Source: Thiocapsa roseopersicina
GTDB lineage: Bacteria > Pseudomonadota > Gammaproteobacteria > Chromatiales > Chromatiaceae
Length of the DNA: 64,000 nt
Assembly: GCF_900106925.1 (NCBI RefSeq)
Contig: NZ_FNNZ01000004.1
Location: 62,001 to 126,000 of the forward strand
Direction: 5' to 3'
Notes under the pieces: generated by a model
Told to the model about the DNA's origin: nothing
Databases searched by the model: none
Seen by the model: only the letters and a program-made list of their open reading frames with translations
Made by a program: the position numbers and the translations under genes
Part shown: positions 39,135 through 47,479 of the stretch, piece after piece
Position numbering within the stretch: position 1 is the stretch's first letter
Layout: the number at the start of each line of letters is the position of its first letter

Positions 39135-40541
39135 CTACATCGGGAATCCACCCGGAGGCATACCGCCCGGCGGAAATCCACCACCCGGCGGAAAGCCTCC
39201 GGGCATGCGCCCCTGCATGGAGCGCATCATCTTGGCCATGCCGCCGCCCTTCATCTTTTTGAACATCTTCTGCATCTGAGCAAACTGCTTGAGCAGGCGG
39301 TTCACGTCCTGCACCTCGGTGCCGGATCCCGCGGCGATGCGGCGCTTACGCGAACCCTTGATGACGGCCGGGAAACGACGCTCCTGCGGCGTCATGGAGT
39401 TGATCATGGCAATCAGCTTGCCCATCTCCTTGTCGCTGGCCTTGTTCTTGACGTGATCTGGGATCTGACCCATCCCGGGCAGCTTGTCCAGAAGACCCAT
39501 CATGCCGCCCATGTTGGCCATCTGATCGAGTTGCTCCTTAAAGTCGACAAGATCGAACTCCTTGCCTTTCTTGAGCTTCTTGACCAACTTCTCGGCCTTG
39601 TCCTTGTCGACCTTGGCCTGAACCTCCTCGACCAAGGAGACCACGTCGCCCATGCCGAGGATGCGCGAGGCGACCCGATCCGGATAAAAGGGCTCAAGTG
39701 CCGTGGTCTTCTCGCCGGTGCCGAGGAACTTGATCGGCTTACCGGTGATGTGGCGGATCGAGAGGGCCGCACCGCCGCGGGCATCGCCGTCGGTCTTGGT
39801 GAGCACCACGCCGGTGAGCGGCAGGGCCTCGTCGAAGGCCTTTGCCGTATTGGCCGCATCCTGACCCGTCATGGCATCCACGACGAAGAGGGTCTCGATC
39901 GGCTTCAGGGCGGCATGGACCGCCTTGATCTCGTCCATCATGGCCGAGTCGACATGCAGCCGGCCGGCGGTGTCGACGATCAGCACATCCTTGAAATGCC
40001 TGCGCGCGGCATCGAGTGCGCGCTTGGCGATATCGATCGGGTTCTGATCCGGCGTGCTCGGGTAGAACTCGGCCCCGACCTCGGTCGCGACCGTCTTCAG
40101 CTGCTCGATAGCGGCCGGGCGGTAGACGTCGCAGCTCACGACCATCACCGACTTGCCCTGCTTCTCCTGCAGCCAGCGCGCGAGTTTGGCGACACTGGTC
40201 GTCTTGCCCGAGCCCTGCAGGCCCGCCATCAGCACCACGGCCGGCGGCTGCGCCGTCAGGTCCAACGCCTCGTTGGCCTGCCCCATCAGCTTGACCAGCT
40301 CGTCGTTGACGATCTTGATCATGACCTGACCGGGCGTCAGGCTGCGGGTCACGGTCTCGCCGAGCGCCTTCTCGCGCACCTCTTCGACGAACTGCCGCAC
40401 CACCGGGAGGGCAACATCGGCCTCCAGGAGCGCCATGCGCACCTGGCGGACCGTTTCTTTGATGTTCTCTTCGGTCAGACGACCCTGACCGCGCAGATTG
40501 TTCAGGACGTCGCCGAAACGGTCCTGGAGATTCTCGAACAT
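39135..40541 (-). CDS. ffh: Signal recognition particle protein Ffh
   Basis: Ffh binds 4.5S RNA and signal sequences and targets ribosomes to the membrane. From the ATG at 40541 the product is 468 residues. The N domain comes first, then the G domain with MAGLQGSGKTTS (P loop), VYRPAAIEQL, VDTAGRLHVD and TKTDGDARGGAAL. The Met-rich M domain follows after about residue 330. The C-terminus is an unusual Gly-Pro-Met tail with repeated GGFPPGG units. The usual downstream neighbour rpsP is not here; ffh is instead next to a tRNA and divergent from ypjD. Confidence 0.97.
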   Translation of the reverse strand: MFENLQDRFGDVLNNLRGQGRLTEENIKETVRQVRMALLEADVALPVVRQFVEEVREKALGETVTRSLTPGQVMIKIVNDELVKLMGQANEALDLTAQPPAVVLMAGLQGSGKTTSVAKLARWLQEKQGKSVMVVSCDVYRPAAIEQLKTVATEVGAEFYPSTPDQNPIDIAKRALDAARRHFKDVLIVDTAGRLHVDSAMMDEIKAVHAALKPIETLFVVDAMTGQDAANTAKAFDEALPLTGVVLTKTDGDARGGAALSIRHITGKPIKFLGTGEKTTALEPFYPDRVASRILGMGDVVSLVEEVQAKVDKDKAEKLVKKLKKGKEFDLVDFKEQLDQMANMGGMMGLLDKLPGMGQIPDHVKNKASDKEMGKLIAMINSMTPQERRFPAVIKGSRKRRIAAGSGTEVQDVNRLLKQFAQMQKMFKKMKGGGMAKMMRSMQGRMPGGFPPGGGFPPGGMPPGGFPM

Positions 40542-40721
40542 AGGGTGGACCTCGATCCTCGCCGGGCCACGATGCCCGCACGGATATTCGATCTGAATTA
40601 GGCCGGCGTCGGCCCGGCCTGTCGTGAAAGTTCCGAGTATAATGCCCGCCACCGGCAGGCGATACGGCAAGGCCCCGTCTCGACGACGTCAGGTTTGCGC
40701 TAGCCCTGTGTGCGATCCCAC

Positions 40722-40914
40722 TTAAACCGCGTCCAGAGCGAGATGCTGATTTTCGAGTGAGCTCGACGTTTGATGCATCCACAACACTTAGCGGGGACGC
40801 GGTTTAAAATGATATATTTTTTAATATTTTAAACCGCGCCGGCTCCAACGGTCGTCAAGTCTGCCGGGGCCGATCCCATCCACAAGAATCGCATACCGCG
40901 CTGGGCGCGGTTTA
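40722..40914. repeat. Composite TTAAACCGCG-bounded element, locus 7 (A-linker-B)
   Basis: Unit A is 40722-40807, an AT-rich linker follows, and unit B is 40829-40914. It lies in the divergent ffh-ypjD gap, 20 bp before the ypjD ATG. It is almost identical to locus 9 (52830-53022), which lies in the opposite orientation. In this B unit the hairpin is partly decayed. Confidence 0.9.
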
Positions 40915-40933
40915 GGCCCATCGGTTTTCATCT

Positions 40934-41749
40934 ATGATCCATACCCTCATCGCCATCGTCGCCATCCTCTGCTACTCGGCTGCCGCCACCTTGATCGGCA
41001 TGCGCTTGTTCCGCAAGACCGAAGGCTGGACACCGCAACGCCCGCTGGTGCTCGCGCTCGTTTTCGTCGGCCTGATGCTGCACAGTTGGCTGCTCTGGGA
41101 CAGCATCTTCAGCCACGCCGGGCTGAATCTCGGGTTCTACAATGCGCTGGCTCTCACCACCTGGACCATCATCACCCTGCTGCTGGTGTCGAGCTTGACC
41201 AAACCGGTAGAGAATCTCGGTCTGCTGCTCCTGCCGGCCGCAGCCCTGAGCCTGGTCTTGGAGGCATCGTTCGTCGATGTCGACTTCATGCGCCCGAGTG
41301 CGGATTGGCCCCTGAAGATCCATGTCCTGCTCTCGATGCTCGCCTACAGCCTCCTGACGTTGGCCGCGGTGCAGGCGGTCCTGCTGGCCGTGCAGGACAG
41401 TCATCTGCGCAGCCGTCATCCGGGAGGATTCGTGCGCACACTGCCTCCTTTGCAGACCATGGAGAGCCTGCTCTTCGAGATGATCACGGCGGGCTTCGTG
41501 CTGCTGACGCTGGCCCTGCTGAGCGGCTTCGCCTTCCTCGAGAATATGCTGGCACAGCACCTCGTGCATAAGACGGTGCTGTCGGTCCTCGCGTGGCTGA
41601 TGTTCGGCGGGCTTCTGATCGGCCGCTTTCGCAAGGGCTGGCGCGGTCGCACCGCCATCGGCTGGACGCTCGGGGGGTTCGTGGTCCTGATCCTCGCCTA
41701 TTTCGGAAGCAAGGCCGTATTGGAGCTGGTGCTGCAACGCACCGCTTAA
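40934..41749 (+). CDS. ypjD: Inner membrane protein YpjD (CcsA/cytochrome c assembly-like)
   Basis: A polytopic protein of 271 residues with about eight hydrophobic segments. The MLHSWLLWDSIF, WPLKIHVLLSMLAYSLLTLAAVQA and HLVHKTVLSVLAWLMFG segments match the cytochrome c assembly (CcsA-like) superfamily; the conserved histidines could bind haem. YpjD (CorE in some reports) is usually encoded divergently next to ffh, as here. Its role is poorly defined; a part in Mg/Co transport or haem handling has been suggested. The start lacks an evident Shine-Dalgarno sequence and follows a repeat element. Confidence 0.88.
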   Translation: MIHTLIAIVAILCYSAAATLIGMRLFRKTEGWTPQRPLVLALVFVGLMLHSWLLWDSIFSHAGLNLGFYNALALTTWTIITLLLVSSLTKPVENLGLLLLPAAALSLVLEASFVDVDFMRPSADWPLKIHVLLSMLAYSLLTLAAVQAVLLAVQDSHLRSRHPGGFVRTLPPLQTMESLLFEMITAGFVLLTLALLSGFAFLENMLAQHLVHKTVLSVLAWLMFGGLLIGRFRKGWRGRTAIGWTLGGFVVLILAYFGSKAVLELVLQRTA

Positions 41750-42402
41750 TCTTCGACGCGACCGGCCCTCCGTCGCGCGTCGCCCCAATCGACATCGAGG
41801 CGACGATAGCGCAGGAGATCTTCGGGACGATCCAGATCCCAGAGGGTCGGAAGCTCTGCACAGCGCCACCCCAGCGACGCGATGCGTCGCCGCGTGATCG
41901 CGGCGACGCGGTCCCCTCCCCACGGCATGTCCTTGAACAACGACGGCGCTGGCGCCTTCATCCCGAGCAGCACGTAACCGCCATCCTCGGCCGGACCCAG
42001 AACCGCATCCGAATCCGCAAGAGCCTCCAACGCGGACGCGCAATAATCGGCATCGAGCACCGGGATATCGGCGCCGACCAAAAGCACCGCGTCTGCACGA
42101 CCCAGCGCATCCTCCGCCGCCGCGCTCAAGCGCTCCCCGAGATCCTCGCCCCGCTGCGTGCGCAGCGCGACACCGGCCGATTCGGCGAGATCAAGAAAGA
42201 TCGGATGCTCCGGATCGGGCGAGCACCAGAGCTCCACAGGGGCGAGTCGAGCACCCGACAGTCGCCTCACCAGGCGATCGAGAAGATCGCACGCAAGCTC
42301 GGCGGCGCCCGCGGGACCCAACGCCGGAATCAGACGAGTCTTCACCTGTCCGGGGATCGGAGCTTTGGCGAAGATCAGGATGCGGGCATTCGGATGGAGC
42401 AC
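41746..42402 (-). CDS. TIGR04282-type arsenosugar biosynthesis glycosyltransferase (DUF2064)
   Basis: A small GT-A-like sugar-nucleotide transferase. It begins (GTG at 42402) LHPNARILIFAKAPIPGQVKTRLIPALG, the nucleotide-binding opening of the family, and carries VLLVGADIPVLDADY, with the DxD-like Asp, and GPAEDGGYVLLGM. Length 218. A second in-frame GTG at 42435 is possible. It starts within 35 bp of the arsS stop. Its pairing with arsS is the marker of arsenosugar-type clusters; the actual substrate is inferred. Confidence 0.85.
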   Translation of the reverse strand: MLHPNARILIFAKAPIPGQVKTRLIPALGPAGAAELACDLLDRLVRRLSGARLAPVELWCSPDPEHPIFLDLAESAGVALRTQRGEDLGERLSAAAEDALGRADAVLLVGADIPVLDADYCASALEALADSDAVLGPAEDGGYVLLGMKAPAPSLFKDMPWGGDRVAAITRRRIASLGWRCAELPTLWDLDRPEDLLRYRRLDVDWGDARRRAGRVED

Positions 42403-42436
42403 CGACCCGCTATCGGGATGACACGGGCCGCTCACG

Positions 42437-43396
42437 TCAGGCCAAGGCCCCGCCGCAGCTACTGCCCTGGCCTGCCGTGCAGCCATAGCAATGCTCGGCA
42501 GTGAGAATGCGCAGACCCTCGAGCGCATCGTGACCGAGCGTCGAGATGTGCAGCCGCCGCGCGTCCTGCTCGAGTGCAAGACCGAGCATCTGATTGAAGT
42601 CGCAATCGAAGACGAAACCCTGCCAATCCACGCTGATCAGATCGCGACACATGACGGCGTCGAGATTCTCCGCCCGATAGGCGCCCTTCAGAAGGGTCAT
42701 ATAGTCGGCGAACTGCCCGGTCGACTGGAGCAGACTGCCGAACCGCTTGACCGGCATGTTTGTGATCGTCAACAACCGACTGAAGACGATGCCGTAACGC
42801 TCGCCGAGGACAGTCCGGTATTCCGCCTCCAAAGCGCACTGAGCAGGCGGCAAGGTCGGACCCTGCGGGTTGAACACCAGATCCAACTCGAGCCCGCTGC
42901 CTTCGACGCCGTAGCCCAGGCGGTTGAGTTGCCGCAAACCGGCGATGCTGGCCGCAAAGACACCGCTGCCGCGCTGGGTGTCGACATTGTCGGCCAGATA
43001 ACAGGGCAAGGACGCGATAATGCGCACGCCCTGCCCCGCCAGGAAGGCACCGAGATCCTCATGGCCGGGCTCCGAGAGGATCGTCAGGTTGCAGCGATCG
43101 ATAACCTCCGCGCCCCGACGCCGACCCTCGCGCGCCAGACGACGAAACTCCGGGTGCATCTCGGGCGCACCGCCGGTGATATCGAGCGTGCGCACCGGCT
43201 GCCGGTCGAGAAACGCGAGCACCGCCTCGACCGTCTCCTCGCTCATCGACTCGGCGCGTTTCGGCCCCGCATCGACATGACAGTGACGGCAGCTCTGATT
43301 GCAGCGGTAACCCAGATTGATCTGCAGGGTCTGTAAACGACGCCGGTCGATCGCGGGAAAGTCGGACGGGAAGAGCAACGGCAGAGAATCCAGCAT
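42437..43396 (-). CDS. arsS: Radical SAM/Cys-rich protein ArsS (arsenosugar biosynthesis type)
   Basis: The 319-residue protein (ATG at 43396, GGAG five bases upstream) has the radical SAM cluster CNQSCRHC (Cys32, 36, 39) and LDITGGAPEMHPEF. Its C-terminal DUF3641-type domain ends with CYGCTAGQGSSCGGALA, a Cys-rich terminus typical of the ArsS family. In cyanobacteria ArsS converts dimethylarsenate to a 5'-deoxyadenosyl derivative, a precursor of arsenosugars. The methyltransferase ArsM that would supply substrate is not in the window, so an arsenic role is inferred from family and partner only. Confidence 0.88.
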   Translation of the reverse strand: MLDSLPLLFPSDFPAIDRRRLQTLQINLGYRCNQSCRHCHVDAGPKRAESMSEETVEAVLAFLDRQPVRTLDITGGAPEMHPEFRRLAREGRRRGAEVIDRCNLTILSEPGHEDLGAFLAGQGVRIIASLPCYLADNVDTQRGSGVFAASIAGLRQLNRLGYGVEGSGLELDLVFNPQGPTLPPAQCALEAEYRTVLGERYGIVFSRLLTITNMPVKRFGSLLQSTGQFADYMTLLKGAYRAENLDAVMCRDLISVDWQGFVFDCDFNQMLGLALEQDARRLHISTLGHDALEGLRILTAEHCYGCTAGQGSSCGGALA

Positions 43397-43531
43397 GCAC
43401 ACTCCGGAAGGATCGCGGGGAAGGATCGTAGGGCTTGTTTCCAGACGCCGGCACGGTGCACAATGCGCCGTCGGCTGCTCTGACTATCCCTCAGCATCGG
43501 GGCGCATCTTCGCCGAAACAATCAGACCTAC

Positions 43532-43607
<76 letters not shown>

Positions 43608-43744
43608 CACTTCCCACGTCCAGATGCCCTTACGGCAATGGGCGCGCCTAAGGGCCACGACGAAGCGGTTCTTCCGGTAAGAGCGCGCGCCTAAGCGCAT
43701 CGCACCGACCGGTCTCGGCACCAGCCGGGTCAAGGTCGGACCGA

Positions 43745-44194
43745 TCAGGCATCCCGATGCCGGGACTCCTCCGGAAACAGACTCGACAAGGCGGCTTGGG
43801 TCTCGGCGGTCAACCGCTCGAGCGCCGGAAGATGGCGAGTCAAGCGATCGAGATCCCCTTGACGACCGGCCTGCTCCATCTCCAAAGCCAATGCTCCGAG
43901 CTTCGCGGCACCGAAGGTCAATGCGCTTCCTTTCAGCGCATGCGCTTCGTGGCATGCCGCCGCGGGATTGCCGCTTAGGACCGCCGCCTCGATGGAGCGG
44001 CGACGTCGTTCCGACTCGGTCAAGAATAAACCCGAAAGCTCCATGAGCGAGTCTCGCCCCAAATCCTCGACCAGTCGGGCAATGACCCTTGTATCGAGCA
44101 GCGCCGAATCGGGCGGCGTGGCGATAGGCGTGGCCGACTCGGTATCCTCGCGCGGGGTCGATGGCGCCGCCACGCGCTTAGGCCGACAATCCAT
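43745..44194 (-). CDS. Stand-alone Hpt phosphotransfer protein
   Basis: The product (ATG at 44194, 149 residues) has a short polar N-terminus and then an HPt domain with the phospho-accepting His in EAHALKGSALTFGAAKLG, preceded by the helix DSLMELSGLFLTESERRRRSIE. No kinase or receiver is adjacent, so it is probably a free intermediate of a multistep phosphorelay with partners encoded elsewhere. The start overlaps the end of the DUF302 gene by 17 bases; GTG codons further in are weaker alternatives. Confidence 0.82.
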   Translation of the reverse strand: MDCRPKRVAAPSTPREDTESATPIATPPDSALLDTRVIARLVEDLGRDSLMELSGLFLTESERRRRSIEAAVLSGNPAAACHEAHALKGSALTFGAAKLGALALEMEQAGRQGDLDRLTRHLPALERLTAETQAALSSLFPEESRHRDA

Positions 44195-44567
44195 CGCGAA
44201 CCCGATCGAGCCGCTCGCGCACCGCGGCGGCGATGGCGGGCATGTCGGGATGGTCGACCAGGCCGAGAACCGCAATCGGATCCATGAAGGAGACGCTGAC
44301 ACCTCCGTCGTCCTCCTCGCGCACGAGGATATTGCACGGCAGCAACAAGCCGATGTCCGGGTCGATCTCGATGGCCTGCCTCGCGAAATTCGGGTTACAG
44401 GCGCCGAGGATACGATAGGGTCGGCGATCAACGCCGAGGCGCGCCTTCAAGGTCGCCTGAACATCAATGTCGCTCAGGATTCCGAAGCCCTCGTCTTTAA
44501 GGCATTGAGACACTTTGAGAATCGCGTCATCGAAGGCCATCGGGACCCGTACTCCAAAACCGTACAT
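44178..44567 (-). CDS. DUF302 domain protein
   Basis: The 129-residue protein matches the DUF302 pattern: an N-terminal FDDAILKVSQCLKDEGFGILSDIDVQATLKARLGV, then YRILGACNPNFARQAIEIDPDIGLLLPCNILVRE, and a C-terminal MDPIAVLGLVDHP. The Cys in LGACNP and LLPCN is conserved in this family; the function is unknown, although DUF302 proteins are often near sulfur and thiol genes. I chose the ATG at 44567 because GAGGG lies eight bases upstream; another ATG is five codons earlier. Co-translated with the Hpt gene, and divergent from garA. Confidence 0.85.
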   Translation of the reverse strand: MYGFGVRVPMAFDDAILKVSQCLKDEGFGILSDIDVQATLKARLGVDRRPYRILGACNPNFARQAIEIDPDIGLLLPCNILVREEDDGGVSVSFMDPIAVLGLVDHPDMPAIAAAVRERLDRVRDGLSA

Positions 44568-45076
44568 AGCTTTTACCCTCATTTATTGTTGGCGAAGCCT
44601 CGCGTTTGCATGCAACCTGGCGTTTTCACCGCGCGCCATGCCCCGGCAGGATCGATTCCGAGCCAAGCATCGATGAGTCGACGCCGCGCCCCGACACCGC
44701 TCGAACCGGAGGCATGGCCTTACAGCTTAGCAAGAGTTTAGGCCGGATCCGACAAAGCGCACGCGGTACCGTTGAACCGGGTTAGTCGACCCCAAAGATT
44801 GGGCTCGTGATCAGGGTCGGAATCGCGAGGTAACCCTCGGTGGGTCGATGCCGCGCTTGAGCACCGTGGTCGATCGCTCACGACAAGCATCCGCTCGAGC
44901 TCGCGGCACCTTTCGCGAGATCGAGCTTATCGTCTATCGTCAGATACGATCGAACCGATACAAACAATCCATTTTCCTTATCAATGGGCAGTCGCTATCC
45001 TGCAACTCATCGAAGCAAATAAGCCACGACTACCCTTTAACTTAACCCTTTCACCCGACCTTAGGAGAAATACCCC
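44568..45076. other. Gene-free region between DUF302 and garA
   Basis: This stretch of 509 bp has no supported gene. It must hold the promoters of both flanking genes. A short imperfect dyad (TATCGTCAGATACGATC, about 44934-44951) lies about 125 bp before garA. I cannot match it to the OxyR consensus with confidence. AGGAGA precedes the garA ATG. Confidence 0.55.
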
Positions 45077-45820
45077 ATGTTCGAGAATCGCATCGGAAGC
45101 CGCGTCCCGCAGGTCACCTTTCATACCCGTCGCGGCCACGAATGGGTCGACGTAACGACCGACGATATCTTCAAGGGAAAGACCGTCGCGGTTTTCTCTT
45201 TGCCTGGCGCCTTCACGCCGACCTGCTCCTCCTCGCATGTGCCGCGCTACAACCAGCTGGCTCCTGTCTTCAAAAAGCACGGCGTCGACGAGATCGTGTG
45301 TATGTCGGTGAACGACACCTTCGTCATGAACGAGTGGAAGAAGTCGCAGCACGCCGACAACATCACCTTCATCCCGGACGGCAACGGCGAGTTCACCGAT
45401 GGCATGGGAATGCTGGTCGCCAAGGATGATCTGGGCTTCGGCAAGCGGTCTTGGCGCTACTCGATGCTGGTGCGCGACGGCGTCGTGGACCAGATGTTCA
45501 TCGAGCCCGAGGTTGAAGGCGACCCCTACGGTGTCTCCGATGCGGACACCATGTTGGCCTACCTGGCGCCTGAGGCGGAAAAGCCGCTCGACGTGACCGT
45601 CATGACCCGCGACGGCTGCCCCTTCTGCGTCAAGGCAAAAGAGGCCCTGCGCAACGCCGGGATCGCCTATGAAGAGCTGGTGCTGAACCGTGACTACACC
45701 GAACAGACCCTGCGGGCCGTCGCCAACGCAGCGACCGTGCCTCAGGTCTTTGTCAACGGCAAGCTGATCGGTGGATCCGACGCCGTCGAGGTTTGGTTGA
45801 AGGATCATCACGCCGCGTAA
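45077..45820 (+). CDS. garA: Peroxiredoxin-glutaredoxin fusion (glutathione amide-dependent peroxidase)
   Basis: A hybrid Prx5-glutaredoxin. Residues 1-165 are the peroxiredoxin with peroxidatic Cys50 in [14 protein letters not shown]; residues 170-247 are a glutaredoxin with the dithiol CPFC (181-184) and [16 protein letters not shown]. The Grx domain recycles the Prx with thiol from glutathione. In Chromatiaceae (Marichromatium gracile) the orthologous gene is paired with glutathione amide reductase, as here. The start has AGGAGA nine bases upstream. It reduces H2O2 and alkyl hydroperoxides, protecting an anaerobic phototroph against occasional oxygen. Confidence 0.93.
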   Translation: MFENRIGSRVPQVTFHTRRGHEWVDVTTDDIFKGKTVAVFSLPGAFTPTCSSSHVPRYNQLAPVFKKHGVDEIVCMSVNDTFVMNEWKKSQHADNITFIPDGNGEFTDGMGMLVAKDDLGFGKRSWRYSMLVRDGVVDQMFIEPEVEGDPYGVSDADTMLAYLAPEAEKPLDVTVMTRDGCPFCVKAKEALRNAGIAYEELVLNRDYTEQTLRAVANAATVPQVFVNGKLIGGSDAVEVWLKDHHAA

Positions 45821-45910
45821 GACCGGCTCGACGAGATCGACGGGTGATCCGGTTACGGCCGGATCGCCCGATACGCGAGGGATTCGAAGACAGGACCGGG
45901 AGTCAATAGA

Positions 45911-47287
45911 ATGAGTCAGCATTTCGACCTGATCGCCATCGGAGGCGGGAGCGGCGGCTTGGCCGTGGCCGAGAAAGCCGCGCAGCTCGGACGCCGCGTC
46001 GCCGTGGTCGAGACGGGAAAGCTCGGCGGCACCTGCGTGAACGCCGGCTGTGTTCCCAAGAAGGTCATGTGGTATGGCGCCAATCTGGCGGCAGCTGTTG
46101 CCGACGCGCCCGGTTACGGCGTCAAGGCACAGTCCGAGGGAATCGACTGGCCCATGCTCGTTGCGGGGCGTAATCGCTATGTCGCCGATATCAACGGCTA
46201 CTGGGACGGCTATGTCGAGCGGCAAGGCATCACACGCATTGAAGGTCAGGCGCGCTTCGTCGATGCCAAGACCATCGCGGTCGGCGAGGATCACTACAGC
46301 GCCGACCACATCGTTATCGCGACCGGCGGGCGTCCGATCGTGCCGAGGATGCCGGGCGCCGAGCTGGGCATCACCTCCGACGGCTTTTTCGCGCTGGAGA
46401 CTCAACCCAAGCGCGTCGCCATCATCGGCGGCGGCTACATCGGCGTGGAGCTCGCCGGTGTCTTGCGGGCACTCGGCACCGAGGTCACCATCGTGGCGCT
46501 CGAGGACCGCATGCTCTTTCTTTTCGACCCCTTGATCAGCGAGACGCTGATGGAGAACATGGGGGCCGACGGCATCAAGATGCGTCTGGAATTCGCGGTC
46601 GCCGCGCTTGAAAAGAATGCCGATGGCCTCGCACTGGTCGCACGCGACGGCGAGCGTCTGGGCGGCTTCGACACCCTCCTCTGGGCGGTCGGACGCACAC
46701 CGAACACGCGCGAGCTCGACCTGGAGGCCGCGGGCGTCGCGATGCAGCCGAACGGCATCATCCCGGTCGATGCGTATCAGAACACCAACGTCCCCGGGAT
46801 CTATGCGCTCGGCGATGTGATCGGCCGCGAGCCGTTGACCCCGGTCGCCATCGCCGCAGGGCGCCGCCTGGCCGAGCGCCTGTTCGGCGGCAAGCCGGAT
46901 CTGAAGCTCGACTACGAGAACGTCCCGACCGTGGTCTTCGCACACCCGCCGATCGGCAAGGTCGGGCTGACCGAACCCGAAGCGCGCGAGCGCTACGGCG
47001 ACACCCTGACGGTCTATGAGACGAGCTTCACCCCGATGCGTTATGCACTCAACGCGCACGGCCCCAAGACCGCCATGAAGCTGGTCTGCGTCGGTCCCGA
47101 GGAGCGCATAGTCGGCATCCACGCGATCGGCGACGGTGTCGACGAGATGATGCAGGGCTTCGGCGTTGCCGTGAAGATGGGCGCAACCAAGGCCGATCTG
47201 GACTCGACCGTGGCGATCCACCCGAGCAGCGCCGAGGAGCTGGTCACCCTCAAGGAGCCGGTCAGACGTCCGGGTCAGGGCTCCTGA
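45911..47287 (+). CDS. garB: Glutathione (amide) disulfide reductase
   Basis: A pyridine-nucleotide-disulfide oxidoreductase of 458 residues. FAD motif [14 protein letters not shown] (11-24); redox pair [13 protein letters not shown] (Cys42, Cys47); NAD(P) motif [13 protein letters not shown]-terminal His-Glu pair in [11 protein letters not shown]. After the second Gly motif the sequence is VALEDRMLF (195-203), whereas NADPH-specific glutathione reductases have VRKHxPLRxF with two arginines. The acidic replacement predicts preference for NADH, as known for glutathione amide reductase of Chromatiaceae. It follows garA by 90 bp. The thiol could be glutathione or its amide; the choice of glutathione amide is inferred. 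Confidence 0.92.
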   Translation: MSQHFDLIAIGGGSGGLAVAEKAAQLGRRVAVVETGKLGGTCVNAGCVPKKVMWYGANLAAAVADAPGYGVKAQSEGIDWPMLVAGRNRYVADINGYWDGYVERQGITRIEGQARFVDAKTIAVGEDHYSADHIVIATGGRPIVPRMPGAELGITSDGFFALETQPKRVAIIGGGYIGVELAGVLRALGTEVTIVALEDRMLFLFDPLISETLMENMGADGIKMRLEFAVAALEKNADGLALVARDGERLGGFDTLLWAVGRTPNTRELDLEAAGVAMQPNGIIPVDAYQNTNVPGIYALGDVIGREPLTPVAIAAGRRLAERLFGGKPDLKLDYENVPTVVFAHPPIGKVGLTEPEARERYGDTLTVYETSFTPMRYALNAHGPKTAMKLVCVGPEERIVGIHAIGDGVDEMMQGFGVAVKMGATKADLDSTVAIHPSSAEELVTLKEPVRRPGQGS

Positions 47288-47314
47288 TCGCAGAAGCTGC
47301 AATCGACCGATGGT

Positions 47315-47428
47315 AAGATGGGTAGAGCGCCAGCGAAACCCATCCAGCCTGCGCTAAGGACGTCAGACCGAAATCCGGAAACGCGGCGGTTTGGAGGATG
47401 GGTTTCGCTGCGCTCTACCCATCCTACG
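47315..47428. repeat. GGATGGGT / ACCCATCC inverted repeat, locus 1
   Basis: The left arm GATGGGTAGAGCG-CAGCGAAACCCATC (47317-47344) and the right arm GGATGGGTTTCGCTGCGCTCTACCCATCC (47396-47424) are inverted copies separated by about 50 bp. A related copy is at 63445-63480. This motif is common between genes in gammaproteobacteria. Confidence 0.8.
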
Positions 47429-47479
47429 TTTCTCTGCTGTTTTTGAATCTTTCCTGACATCTGTTCGTTTAACCACCCG

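Noticed and set aside
44934-44951. Dyad upstream of garA as a possible OxyR site
   Set aside because: Spacing and half-sites do not fit the four-part OxyR consensus; only a short imperfect inverted repeat is present.
44981-47302. A 773-codon open frame on the minus strand
   Set aside because: Antisense to garA and garB, with a composition typical of a reverse-complement shadow; no domain seen.
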